A stretch of 64,000 nucleotides of DNA, from assembly GCA_052244495.1 (NCBI GenBank), contig JBQPXH010000001.1; one strand, given 5' to 3'. The stretch is from Cereibacter_A sp052244495. GTDB taxonomy: Bacteria; Pseudomonadota; Alphaproteobacteria; Rhodobacterales; Rhodobacteraceae. Shown here in pieces: positions 26,285-34,968 of the stretch. The translations under genes and the position numbers were made by a program. Numbering within the stretch: the stretch's first letter is position 1; each line of letters begins with the position of its first letter. Below the pieces are notes generated by a model. The model was not told the DNA's origin. It worked only from the letters and a program-made list of their open reading frames with translations, and did no database searches.

Positions 26285-26788
26285 ATGGCCAGGACAAGCG
26301 CAATCGACTACGGCCGGGCGGCCAAGTACTTTCTGCTCCTTGATTTCATCAAGGGCTTCAGCCTCGGCATGAAGTATTTCTTTGCGCCGAAGCACACGGT
26401 CAACTACCCCCACGAGAAGGGTCCGCTTTCGCCTCGCTTCCGTGGCGAGCACGCGCTGCGCCGCTATCCGAACGGCGAGGAACGCTGCATCGCCTGCAAG
26501 CTCTGCGAGGCGATCTGCCCGGCGCAGGCAATCACCATCGACGCCGAACCGCGCGAGGACGGCAGCCGCCGCACCACGCGCTACGATATCGACATGACGA
26601 AGTGCATCTACTGCGGCTTCTGCCAGGAGGCCTGCCCGGTGGATGCGATCGTCGAGGGGCCGAACTTCGAATTCTCGACCGAGACGCGCGAGGAACTCTT
26701 CTACAACAAGGAGAAGCTCCTCGAGAACGGCGCGCGGTGGGAGGCCGAGATTGCCCGGAACCTGGAAATGGATGCGCCCTACCGATGA
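26285..26788 (+). CDS. nuoI: NADH-quinone oxidoreductase subunit I (two [4Fe-4S] clusters)
   Basis: NuoI, 167 residues, holds clusters N6a and N6b between NuoG and NuoB. Two perfect C-x2-C-x2-C-x3-C motifs are present: CIACKLCEAICP and CIYCGFCQEACP. An amphipathic N-terminal helix (AKYFLLLDFIKGFSLGMKYF) anchors it to the membrane. It begins two bases after the nuoH stop and its own stop overlaps the next start. Confidence 0.96.
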   Translation: MARTSAIDYGRAAKYFLLLDFIKGFSLGMKYFFAPKHTVNYPHEKGPLSPRFRGEHALRRYPNGEERCIACKLCEAICPAQAITIDAEPREDGSRRTTRYDIDMTKCIYCGFCQEACPVDAIVEGPNFEFSTETREELFYNKEKLLENGARWEAEIARNLEMDAPYR

Positions 26789-27195
26789 ACGACGATCTGG
26801 CCAGGATGTTCAAGGCGATGATCGAGCAGAGCCACGAGATGGCCCGCTCGTTCAATCCTGCGCTCGAGCATTTCCAGGTGAAGGAGTTCGAGAAGCTGAT
26901 CCCCACCATGCCCAAGGACGTGATGGAGATGTGGTTCGGCAAGACCTTCAACCGTGAAGGTCTCGACGCCAAGACCCGGCTCTTCGTGACCCTGGCCGCC
27001 CTTACCGTGCTGGGCGCCCATGCCGAGCCGCAGATCCGGCTGACGATCCGCCACGCGCTGGCGGCGGGGGCCACGAAGCGCGAGATCGCCGAGGTGATCT
27101 GGCAGATGAGCCTATTCGGCGGGGTTCCCGCCATGCAGAAGGCGCTGGACGTGGCCCAGAGCGTCTTTGCCGAGTTCGAGGAGACGGACGAATGA
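26785..27195 (+). CDS. carboxymuconolactone-decarboxylase (AhpD-like fold) family protein in nuo operon
   Basis: A 136-residue helical protein coupled to nuoI and nuoJ by ATGA overlaps on both sides. The CMD core is recognisable: LDAKTRLFVTLAALTVLGAH, then RHALAAGATKREIAEVIWQM, then GGVPAMQKALDVA. The CxxC of AhpD is absent, so a thiol peroxidase-reductase role is unlikely and it may be a true CMD-type or a structural protein. One of the unidentified frames of Paracoccus/Rhodobacter nuo clusters belongs to this family. Its connection to complex I is inferred from coupling only. Confidence 0.82.
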   Translation: MNDDLARMFKAMIEQSHEMARSFNPALEHFQVKEFEKLIPTMPKDVMEMWFGKTFNREGLDAKTRLFVTLAALTVLGAHAEPQIRLTIRHALAAGATKREIAEVIWQMSLFGGVPAMQKALDVAQSVFAEFEETDE

Positions 27196-27806
27196 GTGTC
27201 GCCGACGTGGCCTTCTACTGTTTCGCTGTGCCCGCGGTCTTCGCCGCGCTCATGGTGGTGACCCAGCGCAACATGGTCCATGCGGTGCTGTGGCTGATCC
27301 TCGTCTTCCTCAGCTCGGCCGGGATGTTCGTGCTGCTGGGCGCCGAGTTCGTCGCGATGCTGCTCGTGATCGTCTATGTCGGCGCGGTGGCGGTGCTCTT
27401 CCTTTTCGTCGTCATGATGCTGGACGTCGACTTCGAGGCGCTGAAGTCCGAGATGGTCCGCTATATGCCGGTGGCGGCCCTGATCGGGATCGTGATCCTG
27501 CTGCAACTTTCGATGGGGATCGGCGCATGGGTCACGGCGGAAGGCGCGCCGGCGATGCGGCAGTCGGTGACGCCGGACCCTGACCAGATCGAGAACAGCC
27601 GGGCCCTCGGGCTGCTGATCTACGACAAGTATCTCTACCTGTTCCAGGCGGCCGGGCTGATCCTGCTGGTCGCGATGGTGGGGGCGATCCTGCTCACGCT
27701 GCGCGAGCGCAAGGACGTCAAGCGCCAGAATGTGCTGGCGCAGATGTGGCGCGATCCCGCGAAGGCGATGGAGCTGAAGGACGTGAAGCCGGGGCAGGGC
27801 CTCTGA
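27192..27806 (+). CDS. nuoJ: NADH-quinone oxidoreductase subunit J (ND6)
   Basis: NuoJ, 204 residues with five membrane helices. The conserved helix-3 segment VAMLLVIVYVGAVAVLFLFV contains the kinked helix with the key Tyr-Val-Gly-Ala. The extra-membrane loop before the last helix (EGAPAMRQSVTPDPDQIENS) and a long charged C-terminus are as in other alphaproteobacteria. Start overlaps the CMD-family stop. Confidence 0.95.
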   Translation: MSVADVAFYCFAVPAVFAALMVVTQRNMVHAVLWLILVFLSSAGMFVLLGAEFVAMLLVIVYVGAVAVLFLFVVMMLDVDFEALKSEMVRYMPVAALIGIVILLQLSMGIGAWVTAEGAPAMRQSVTPDPDQIENSRALGLLIYDKYLYLFQAAGLILLVAMVGAILLTLRERKDVKRQNVLAQMWRDPAKAMELKDVKPGQGL

Positions 27807-27864
27807 GGGCTACGACGGAGGCTCCGCAGGAGCCCGCGATCAAGGACCGTGGTGCGGGCCCCTT

Positions 27865-27891
27865 GCCGGGTCCGCGGGCGGAAGACCCGGC
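27865..27891 (+). other. hairpin in the nuoJ-nuoK gap
   Basis: The 159-bp gap 27807-27965 is the longest in the operon. It holds GCCGGGTC-N11-GACCCGGC (8-bp stem) and, earlier, GGCTCC-GCA-GGAGCC. No T-run follows, so mRNA processing or partial attenuation is more likely than termination. No convincing gene lies in the gap. Confidence 0.45.
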
Positions 27892-27965
27892 GGCCGGGTG
27901 CCTGCGCAGCGCGTGGGCCGGCCACCGGCAAGGGAAAAGACGGGCGGTGAGCCGGAGGGACGAGA

Positions 27966-28271
27966 ATGGTGGGACTTGAGCATTATCTGACGGTATCGGC
28001 CGCGCTGCTGGTGATCGGGATCTTCGGCATCTTCCTCAACCGGAAGAACGTGATCGTGATCCTGATGTCCATCGAGCTCATGCTGCTCGCGGTGAACATC
28101 AACCTCGTGGCCTTCTCGAGCTTCCTCGGCGACCTGACAGGGCAGGTGTTCACGCTCTTCGTGCTGACCGTGGCCGCGGCCGAGGCCGCCATCGGGCTCG
28201 CGATCCTCGTCACCTTCTTCCGGAACCGCGGCACCATCGACGTCGAAGACGTCAACGTGATGAAGGGCTGA
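27966..28271 (+). CDS. nuoK: NADH-quinone oxidoreductase subunit K (ND4L)
   Basis: NuoK, 101 residues, three membrane helices. The glutamates in the second and third helices that serve proton transfer are present (LMSIELMLLAVNIN and AAAEAAIGLAILV). The ATG is preceded by a good CGGAGGGACG. Between NuoJ and NuoN in the membrane arm. Confidence 0.96.
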   Translation: MVGLEHYLTVSAALLVIGIFGIFLNRKNVIVILMSIELMLLAVNINLVAFSSFLGDLTGQVFTLFVLTVAAAEAAIGLAILVTFFRNRGTIDVEDVNVMKG

Positions 28272-28276
28272 GGCAC

Positions 28277-30451
28277 ATGGCAACGATCATCCTTCTGGCG
28301 CCGCTCATCGGCGCGCTGATCTGCGGCTTTGGCTGGCGCCTCATCGGCGAGCGGGCGGGGCAGGTCATCGCGACCGCGCTCGTCTTCCTCGCGGCCCTGC
28401 TCTCGTGGATAATCTTCCTCGGCTTCGACGGCGAGATGTATCAGGTCGTGCTGATGCGCTGGATCGAGAGCGGCTCGCTCTCGACCGAATGGGCGATCCG
28501 CATCGACCGGCTGACCGCTATCATGCTGGTCGTGGTGAATACGGTCTCGGCGCTCGTGCACCTGTATTCCTTCGGCTACATGGCGCATGACGACAACTGG
28601 AACCACCACGAGCACTACAAGGCGCGCTTCTTCGCCTATCTCTCGTTCTTCACCTTCGCCATGCTCACGCTGGTGACGTCGGACAACCTCGTCCAGATGT
28701 TCTTCGGCTGGGAAGGCGTGGGCGTCGCCTCCTACCTGCTGATCGGCTTCTACTACCGGAAACCCTCCGCCAATGCCGCGGCGATCAAGGCCTTCGTGGT
28801 GAACCGGGTGGGCGACTTCGGCTTTGCCCTCGGCATCATGGCGCTGTTCTTCCTGGTGGATTCGATCCGCTTCGATGATGTCTTTGCGGCCGGGCCGCAG
28901 CTTGCGCAGACGAACGTCACCTTCCTGTGGACCGAGTGGAATGCCGCGAACCTGATCGGGGTGCTGCTCTTCATCGGCGCGATGGGCAAATCGGCACAGC
29001 TGGGCCTCCACACGTGGCTGCCCGACGCGATGGAGGGTCCGACGCCGGTCTCGGCGCTGATCCACGCGGCCACCATGGTGACGGCGGGCGTCTTCCTCGT
29101 CTGTCGCATGTCGCCGCTCTACGAATTTGCCCCCGATGCCAAGACCATGATCGTGGTCGTCGGCGCCACCACCGCCTTCTTCGCGGCGACGGTGGGCCTC
29201 GTGCAGAACGACATCAAGCGCGTGATCGCCTATTCGACCTGCTCGCAGCTCGGCTACATGTTCGTGGCGGCGGGCGTGGGCGTCTATTCGGCGGCCATGT
29301 TCCACCTCTTCACCCATGCCTTCTTCAAGGCGATGCTCTTCCTCGGCGCGGGTTCGGTCATCCATGCCATGCACCACGAGCAGGACATGCGGAATTACGG
29401 TGGGCTGCGGAAGAAGATCCCGCTGACCTTCTGGGCCATGATGATCGGCACCTTCGCCATCACCGGCGTCGGCATACCGCTGACCCACATCGGCTTCGCA
29501 GGCTTCCTGTCGAAGGACGCGATCATCGAGAGCGCCTTCGTCGGCTCGTCCTACGCCTTCTGGCTTCTGGTCGTCGCCGCCTGCTTTACCAGCTTCTATT
29601 CCTGGCGGCTGATCTTCCTGACCTTCTTCGGCAGCCCGCGCGGCGACCATCACGCCTATGACCACGCGCATGAGAGCCCGTCGAGCATGACGATCCCGCT
29701 CGGGGTGCTGGCGCTCGGGGCGACCTTCGCCGGGATGATCTGGTACAACTCGTTCTTCGGCGACCACGAGAAGGTGGCGAGCTGGTTCGGCATGCCCCAC
29801 CACGCCGAAGCCTCGGAAGAGGGTGAGTCCCATGCCGAGGCTGCGGCCGAACATGGCGCGGCCGAGGCGGAGGGGACGGAAGCCCAGGCAACCGTGACGG
29901 CCGACGAGGCGCTGCCCGAGGCCGGCAATCTCGCCGGTGCCGGCGAGGCACCGACGGCGGCCGAGGAGGAGGCCCATGCCGAAGCCGCGGCGCTCGGGCC
30001 GATCGGGGCGATCTACATGGGGCCTGAGAACCACGTCATGGACGAGGCGCACCATGCGCCGGTCTGGGTCAAGGTCTCGCCCTTCGTGGCGATGCTGCTC
30101 GGCCTCGGCATGGCCTGGCTCTTCTACATCGCGAAACCTGCCCTGCCGGCGGCGCTCGCGAAGAACCAGCGCCCGCTCTACCTGTTCCTGCTGAACAAGT
30201 GGTACTTCGACGAGCTCTACGACGTGATCTTCGTGCGCCCGGCCCGGTTCCTCGGCCGCTTCCTCTGGAAGCGTGGCGACGGGTCGGTGATCGACGGCGC
30301 GATCAACGGGCTCGCTCTCGGGATCATCCCGGCGCTGACCCGCATGGCCGGGCGTATCCAGTCCGGCTACATCTTCCACTACGCCTTCGCCATGTTCCTC
30401 GGCATCGCGATCCTCATTACCTGGATGACGCTCACGGGGGGCGCGCACTGA
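28277..30451 (+). CDS. nuoL: NADH-quinone oxidoreductase subunit L (ND5)
   Basis: NuoL, 724 residues, the distal antiporter-like proton-pumping subunit with a long lateral C-terminal helix. Typical segments are FFGWEGVGVASYLLIGFYY, GKSAQLGLHTWLPDAMEGPTP (given in part) and HAMHHEQDMRNYGGL. Between about residues 510 and 595 there is a long Ala/Glu/His-rich low-complexity insertion before the lateral helix region, larger than in E. coli NuoL. Stop and nuoM start overlap (TGATG-like). Confidence 0.96.
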   Translation: MATIILLAPLIGALICGFGWRLIGERAGQVIATALVFLAALLSWIIFLGFDGEMYQVVLMRWIESGSLSTEWAIRIDRLTAIMLVVVNTVSALVHLYSFGYMAHDDNWNHHEHYKARFFAYLSFFTFAMLTLVTSDNLVQMFFGWEGVGVASYLLIGFYYRKPSANAAAIKAFVVNRVGDFGFALGIMALFFLVDSIRFDDVFAAGPQLAQTNVTFLWTEWNAANLIGVLLFIGAMGKSAQLGLHTWLPDAMEGPTPVSALIHAATMVTAGVFLVCRMSPLYEFAPDAKTMIVVVGATTAFFAATVGLVQNDIKRVIAYSTCSQLGYMFVAAGVGVYSAAMFHLFTHAFFKAMLFLGAGSVIHAMHHEQDMRNYGGLRKKIPLTFWAMMIGTFAITGVGIPLTHIGFAGFLSKDAIIESAFVGSSYAFWLLVVAACFTSFYSWRLIFLTFFGSPRGDHHAYDHAHESPSSMTIPLGVLALGATFAGMIWYNSFFGDHEKVASWFGMPHHAEASEEGESHAEAAAEHGAAEAEGTEAQATVTADEALPEAGNLAGAGEAPTAAEEEAHAEAAALGPIGAIYMGPENHVMDEAHHAPVWVKVSPFVAMLLGLGMAWLFYIAKPALPAALAKNQRPLYLFLLNKWYFDELYDVIFVRPARFLGRFLWKRGDGSVIDGAINGLALGIIPALTRMAGRIQSGYIFHYAFAMFLGIAILITWMTLTGGAH

Positions 30452-31992
30452 TGGAAAACCTGCTGTCGATCATCACCTTCATCCCGCTGGTGGCGGCGCT
30501 GATCATGGCGCTGTTCCTGCGGGGCGAGGACGCGGCCGCGCAGCGGAACGCGAAGTGGCTGGCGCTGCTGGCCACCTCGGCGACCTTCCTCGTGTCGCTC
30601 TTCCTGCTGGCGGGGTTCGATCCGCAGGACACCGGCTTCCAGTTCGTCGAGACCTACGACTGGATCGCGGGGCTGAAGTACAAGATGGGCGTGGACGGGA
30701 TCTCGATCCTCTTCGTGCTGCTGACGACCTTCCTCATGCCGCTCACCATCGCCTCGGCTTGGGAGGTCGAGACGCGGGTGAAGGAATACATGATCGCCTT
30801 CCTGATCCTCGAGACGCTGATGCTGGGCGTGTTCTGTGCGCTCGACCTCGTGCTCTTTTACCTTTTCTTCGAGGCGGGGCTCATTCCGATGTTCCTGATC
30901 ATCGGGATCTGGGGCGGCAAGGAGCGGATCTACGCGGCCTTCAAGTTCTTCCTCTACACCTTCCTCGGCTCGGTCCTGATGCTGATCGCGATGATCGCGA
31001 TGTATTTCGACGCGGGCACGACCGACATCCCGACGTTGCTCACGCACGAATTCTCGTCGGGCACGATCTCGCTTGCGGGATTCCAGATCGTGGGCGGCCT
31101 CCAGACGCTGCTGTTCCTGGCCTTCTTCGCAAGCTTCGCCGTGAAGATGCCGATGTGGCCGGTCCACACCTGGCTTCCCGACGCGCACGTGCAGGCGCCG
31201 ACTGCGGGCTCGGTGGTGCTGGCGGCAATCCTGCTGAAGATGGGCGGCTACGGCTTCCTGCGCTTCTCGCTGCCCATGTTCCCGGCGGGGTCCGAGATCC
31301 TCTCGCCGCTCGTCTTCTGGATGTCCGCCATCGCCATCGTCTACACCTCGCTGGTGGCGCTGGCGCAGTCGGACATGAAGAAGCTGATCGCCTATTCCTC
31401 GGTCGCGCACATGGGCTACGTCACCATGGGGATCTTCGCCGCGAACCAGCAGGGCGTGGACGGCGCGATCTTCCAGATGCTCAGCCACGGCTTCATCTCG
31501 GGCGCGCTGTTCCTCTGCGTGGGCGTGATCTACGACCGGATGCACACGCGCGAGATCGACGCCTATGGCGGCCTCGTGAACCGGATGCCGGCCTATGCGC
31601 TGATCTTCATGTTCTTCACGATGGCTAACGTGGGCCTGCCAGGCACCTCGGGCTTCATCGGCGAGTTCCTGACCCTGGTCGGCATCTTCCAGGTCAACAC
31701 CTGGGTGGCGATGGTGGCCACGACCGGCGTGATCCTCTCGGCGGCCTACGGCCTCTGGCTCTACCGCCGGGTGGTGTTCGGAGAGCTCGTGAAGGAGGCG
31801 CTGCGCACCATCAGCGACATGGACCGGCGCGAGAAGGCGATCTTCGCTCCGCTCGTGGCCATGACGCTGCTGCTCGGCGTCTATCCGAGCCTTGTCACAG
31901 ACATCATCGGGCCTTCGGTGGCCCGCCTGACGAGCGACTACCAGGCCGCGGCCGCCGCCTTCGAGGCAGGCACGCGGCTGGCCATGGAATGA
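30451..31992 (+). CDS. nuoM: NADH-quinone oxidoreductase subunit M (ND4)
   Basis: NuoM, 513 residues, a Mrp-antiporter-like pumping subunit. The conserved Lys/Glu network is represented by FYLFFEAGLIPMFLIIGIWG and by KMPMWPVHTWLPDAHVQAPT (the lysine-His-Trp helix break). ATG 30451 overlaps the nuoL stop. About fourteen membrane helices are visible. Confidence 0.96.
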   Translation: MENLLSIITFIPLVAALIMALFLRGEDAAAQRNAKWLALLATSATFLVSLFLLAGFDPQDTGFQFVETYDWIAGLKYKMGVDGISILFVLLTTFLMPLTIASAWEVETRVKEYMIAFLILETLMLGVFCALDLVLFYLFFEAGLIPMFLIIGIWGGKERIYAAFKFFLYTFLGSVLMLIAMIAMYFDAGTTDIPTLLTHEFSSGTISLAGFQIVGGLQTLLFLAFFASFAVKMPMWPVHTWLPDAHVQAPTAGSVVLAAILLKMGGYGFLRFSLPMFPAGSEILSPLVFWMSAIAIVYTSLVALAQSDMKKLIAYSSVAHMGYVTMGIFAANQQGVDGAIFQMLSHGFISGALFLCVGVIYDRMHTREIDAYGGLVNRMPAYALIFMFFTMANVGLPGTSGFIGEFLTLVGIFQVNTWVAMVATTGVILSAAYGLWLYRRVVFGELVKEALRTISDMDRREKAIFAPLVAMTLLLGVYPSLVTDIIGPSVARLTSDYQAAAAAFEAGTRLAME

Positions 31993-32002
31993 GGGACGAA
32001 CG

Positions 32003-33439
32003 ATGACCTCCGCTGATTTCTCGACCGTCCTTCCCGAGGTGGTGCTTGCCGGAGCGGCCATGGTGGCGCTCATGGCCGGCGTCTACGGCGGCAAGGACCG
32101 CACGACGCCGCTGATGACCTGGCTGATGGCGGGGCTGATGCTGCTTCTCGCCGTCTGGATCGGCTTCGGCGGCTCGGGGGCCCGCGCGGCCTTCGGCGGC
32201 CTCTTCATCGAGGACCCGTTCTCGCGCTTCGCCAAGGTGACGATCCTCGCTTCGGCCGCCGCCGTCCTGCTGCTCGGGCAGGATTACATGCAGCGCCGCG
32301 ACCTCGGCCGGTTCGAGTTCCCGATCCTCGTGGCCCTGTCGGTCACCGGCATGATGATGATGGTCTCGTCCGGGGACCTGATCTCGCTCTACATGGGGCT
32401 CGAACTCCAGAGCCTCGCGCTCTATGTCGTGGCCTCGCTGCGGCGCGACTCCGTCAAGTCGACCGAGGCGGGGCTGAAGTACTTCGTCCTCGGCGCGCTG
32501 TCGTCGGGCCTCCTCCTCTACGGCGCCTCTCTCGTCTATGGCTATGCAGGCACGACGCTCTTCTCGGGCATCCTCGCCACGGTGAACGAGGGCGTGCCGC
32601 TGGGGCTGCTGTTCGGCCTCGTCTTCATGCTGTCGGGTCTCGCCTTCAAGGTCTCGGCCGCGCCCTTCCACATGTGGACGCCGGACGTCTACGAGGGTTC
32701 TCCGACGCCGGTCACGGCCTTCTTCTCGACCGCGCCCAAGGTGGCGGCCATCGCGCTCATCGCCCGCACGGTACACGATGCCTTCGGCGGCATCCCGGGC
32801 GACTGGCGGCAGGTGCTGGCCGCGCTCGCCGTGGCCTCGATGTTCCTCGGCTCCGTCGCGGCCATCGGCCAGCGCGACATCAAGCGCCTGATGGCCTATT
32901 CCTCGATCGGCCACATGGGATATGCCCTGGTTGGCCTCGCCGCGGGAACGGCGGCGGGCGTGCAGGCGATGCTGCTCTACATGGCGATCTACGTCACGAT
33001 GAACGTGGGCACCTTCGCCTTCATCCTGTCGATGGAGAAGGACGGCCGGCCGGTGACCAGCATCGACAGCCTGAACATGTTCGCCCGACGCGAGCCGTTG
33101 AAGGCGCTCGCCGTGCTGATCCTGATGTTCAGCCTGGCCGGCGTGCCGCCGTTCGTCGGCTTCTTCGCCAAGTTCTACGTGCTGAAGGCGGCGGTCAGCG
33201 CCGGGATGGCCTGGCTTGCGGTGCTGACGGTGCTCGCAGCCGTGATCGGCGCCTACTACTACATGCGCATCGTCTACTACATGTATTTCGGCAAGGACTC
33301 GGACCCGGTCGAGAGCCGGATGGACGGGGTGCAATGGACCATGCTCATGGGGGCCGCCGCCATCAACGTGCTCGGCGTGATCAACTTGTTCGGTCTGGAA
33401 CCGCTTGCCGCGGTGGCGGCCGAGACGCTTGTCCGCTGA
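32003..33439 (+). CDS. nuoN: NADH-quinone oxidoreductase subunit N (ND2)
   Basis: NuoN, 478 residues, the proximal antiporter-like subunit. LYMGLELQSLALYVV contains the conserved Glu and FKVSAAPFHMWTPDVYEGSP the Lys/His helix break. The start follows GAGGGACGAACG. It ends the structural nuo genes, and its 3' end overlaps birA by about 11 nt, so downstream genes are likely part of the same long transcript. Confidence 0.96.
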   Translation: MTSADFSTVLPEVVLAGAAMVALMAGVYGGKDRTTPLMTWLMAGLMLLLAVWIGFGGSGARAAFGGLFIEDPFSRFAKVTILASAAAVLLLGQDYMQRRDLGRFEFPILVALSVTGMMMMVSSGDLISLYMGLELQSLALYVVASLRRDSVKSTEAGLKYFVLGALSSGLLLYGASLVYGYAGTTLFSGILATVNEGVPLGLLFGLVFMLSGLAFKVSAAPFHMWTPDVYEGSPTPVTAFFSTAPKVAAIALIARTVHDAFGGIPGDWRQVLAALAVASMFLGSVAAIGQRDIKRLMAYSSIGHMGYALVGLAAGTAAGVQAMLLYMAIYVTMNVGTFAFILSMEKDGRPVTSIDSLNMFARREPLKALAVLILMFSLAGVPPFVGFFAKFYVLKAAVSAGMAWLAVLTVLAAVIGAYYYMRIVYYMYFGKDSDPVESRMDGVQWTMLMGAAAINVLGVINLFGLEPLAAVAAETLVR

Positions 33440-34184
33440 TCCCTGGCCGGAGGGCGTGGCGCGCCACGCCCTCGAGACGGTCGATTCCACCAATGCCGTG
33501 GCGGCTCGCCTCGCATCCAGCCTGAGCGGCCCGGCCTGGATCCTCGCCGGCGAGCAGACGGCGGGACGGGGCCGGCGTGGCCGTCCCTGGACCTCGCCGC
33601 GCGGCAATTTATACGCGACCCATCTCCTGCATCCGACCGAGCCGCCCGAGGTGGTGGCGCTGCGGTCCTTCGTGGCCGCCCTTGCGCTGCGCGACGCCTG
33701 CGTGTCGCTCACGGGTCTGCCCGAGGCCTTCGCGCTGAAATGGCCCAACGACGTGTTGCTGAACGGCGGCAAGCTCGCCGGCATCCTGCTGGAGAGCCTC
33801 GGACAGGGCGGGCGCGTGCAGCATCTGGCGATCGGCATCGGCGTGAACCTGATCGGCGCGCCGGATGCCTCCGCAGTCGAGCCCGGCGCCGTGCCGCCGG
33901 TGAGCCTTCTCGCCGAGACGGGTCTCCGCGTCACGCCCGAGGCCTTCCTCGATGCGCTCGCCCCGGCCTATGCCCGTCGCGAGGAGAGCTTCACCCGCCT
34001 CGGCTTCGGCCCCATCCGGACGGCCTGGCTGGCCCATGCCGCCCGGCTTGGCGAGATGATCCGGGCGCGCTCGGGTCGCGAGGTTCGCGAAGGGATCTTC
34101 GAGACTGTGGACGCCCAGGGCGCTTTGGTGTTGAAGACGCGGGACGGCCGCGTGGCGATCCCGGCGGCCGAGGTGTTTTTCTGA
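33429..34184 (+). CDS. birA: biotin--[acetyl-CoA-carboxylase] ligase
   Basis: BirA-type biotin protein ligase without the DNA-binding domain, 251 residues from TTG 33429 (MSADPWPEG). The catalytic motifs are AGEQTAGRGRRGRPW (adenylate-binding glycine loop), FALKWPNDVLLNGGKLAGIL and GIGVNL. It transfers biotin to BCCP and presumably to MccA encoded in this window. The start lies inside nuoN; TTG 33405 would add eight residues. There is no good Shine-Dalgarno sequence, which suggests coupling to nuoN. Confidence 0.9.
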   Translation: MSADPWPEGVARHALETVDSTNAVAARLASSLSGPAWILAGEQTAGRGRRGRPWTSPRGNLYATHLLHPTEPPEVVALRSFVAALALRDACVSLTGLPEAFALKWPNDVLLNGGKLAGILLESLGQGGRVQHLAIGIGVNLIGAPDASAVEPGAVPPVSLLAETGLRVTPEAFLDALAPAYARREESFTRLGFGPIRTAWLAHAARLGEMIRARSGREVREGIFETVDAQGALVLKTRDGRVAIPAAEVFF

Positions 34185-34194
34185 GGGAGAAGCG

Positions 34195-34968
34195 ATGCTT
34201 CTGGCGATCGACTGCGGCAACACGAACACGGTCTTCTCGATCTGGGACGGCACGCAGTTCCTCGCCACCTGGCGCATCGCCACCGATCACAAGCGGACCG
34301 CGGACGAGTACCACGTCTGGCTCTCGACGCTGATGAGCCTTACCGGAATTCACGCCCGGATCTCGGAGGCGGTCATCTCCTCGACGGTGCCGCGGGTGGT
34401 GTTCAATCTCCGCGTGCTCTGCAACCGCTACTACGACTGCCGCCCGCTGGTGGTCGGCAAGCCGGAATGCCGCCTGCCCGTGGCGCCGCGCGTGGACCAG
34501 GGCACGACGGTGGGACCGGACCGGCTGGTCAACACGGTGGCAGGCTTCCACTTCCACGGCGGCAATCTGATCGTGGTGGACTTCGGCACCGCCACCACCT
34601 TCGACGTGGTGGACGCGGACGGCGCCTACATCGGCGGTGTCATCGCGCCGGGCGTCAACCTCAGCCTCGAGGCGCTGCACATGGCGGCGGCGGCGCTGCC
34701 GCATGTCGACGTCACGAGACCCCCGCAGGCCATCGGGACGAATACAGTGGCCTGCATCCAGTCCGGCGTGTATTGGGGCTACATCGGCCTCGTCGAGGGC
34801 ATCGTTCGCCAGATCCGGCTCGAGCGGCACGCCCCGATGAAGGTCATCGCAACAGGGGGCCTGGCACCCTTATTCGACCAGGGATTCGATCTCTTCGACA
34901 AGGTGGAGGACGATCTGACCATGCAGGGTCTTGTCCTGATCCACCAGTACAACAAGGACACGGAATGA
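34195..34968 (+). CDS. coaX: type III pantothenate kinase
   Basis: CoaX, 257 residues, phosphorylates pantothenate in the first step of CoA synthesis and is not inhibited by CoA. The ASKHA phosphate-1 motif LAIDCGNTNTVFSIWDG opens the protein, GPDRLVNTVAGF and VVDFGTATTFDVVD follow, then GGVIAPGVNLS. A GAGGGAGAAGCG precedes the ATG. Coupled to rnj by an ATGA overlap. The birA-coaX-rnj order is common in alphaproteobacteria. Confidence 0.95.
   Translation: MLLAIDCGNTNTVFSIWDGTQFLATWRIATDHKRTADEYHVWLSTLMSLTGIHARISEAVISSTVPRVVFNLRVLCNRYYDCRPLVVGKPECRLPVAPRVDQGTTVGPDRLVNTVAGFHFHGGNLIVVDFGTATTFDVVDADGAYIGGVIAPGVNLSLEALHMAAAALPHVDVTRPPQAIGTNTVACIQSGVYWGYIGLVEGIVRQIRLERHAPMKVIATGGLAPLFDQGFDLFDKVEDDLTMQGLVLIHQYNKDTE

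Noticed and set aside
27983..30448. Very long open frame on the minus strand opposite nuoL (821 codons), and similar ones at 22760-24610, 13183-15456 and 2158-4200
   Set aside because: They are antisense to strongly conserved genes, arise from the GC-rich third codon positions, and encode His/Arg/Glu-biased sequence without domains or ribosome sites.
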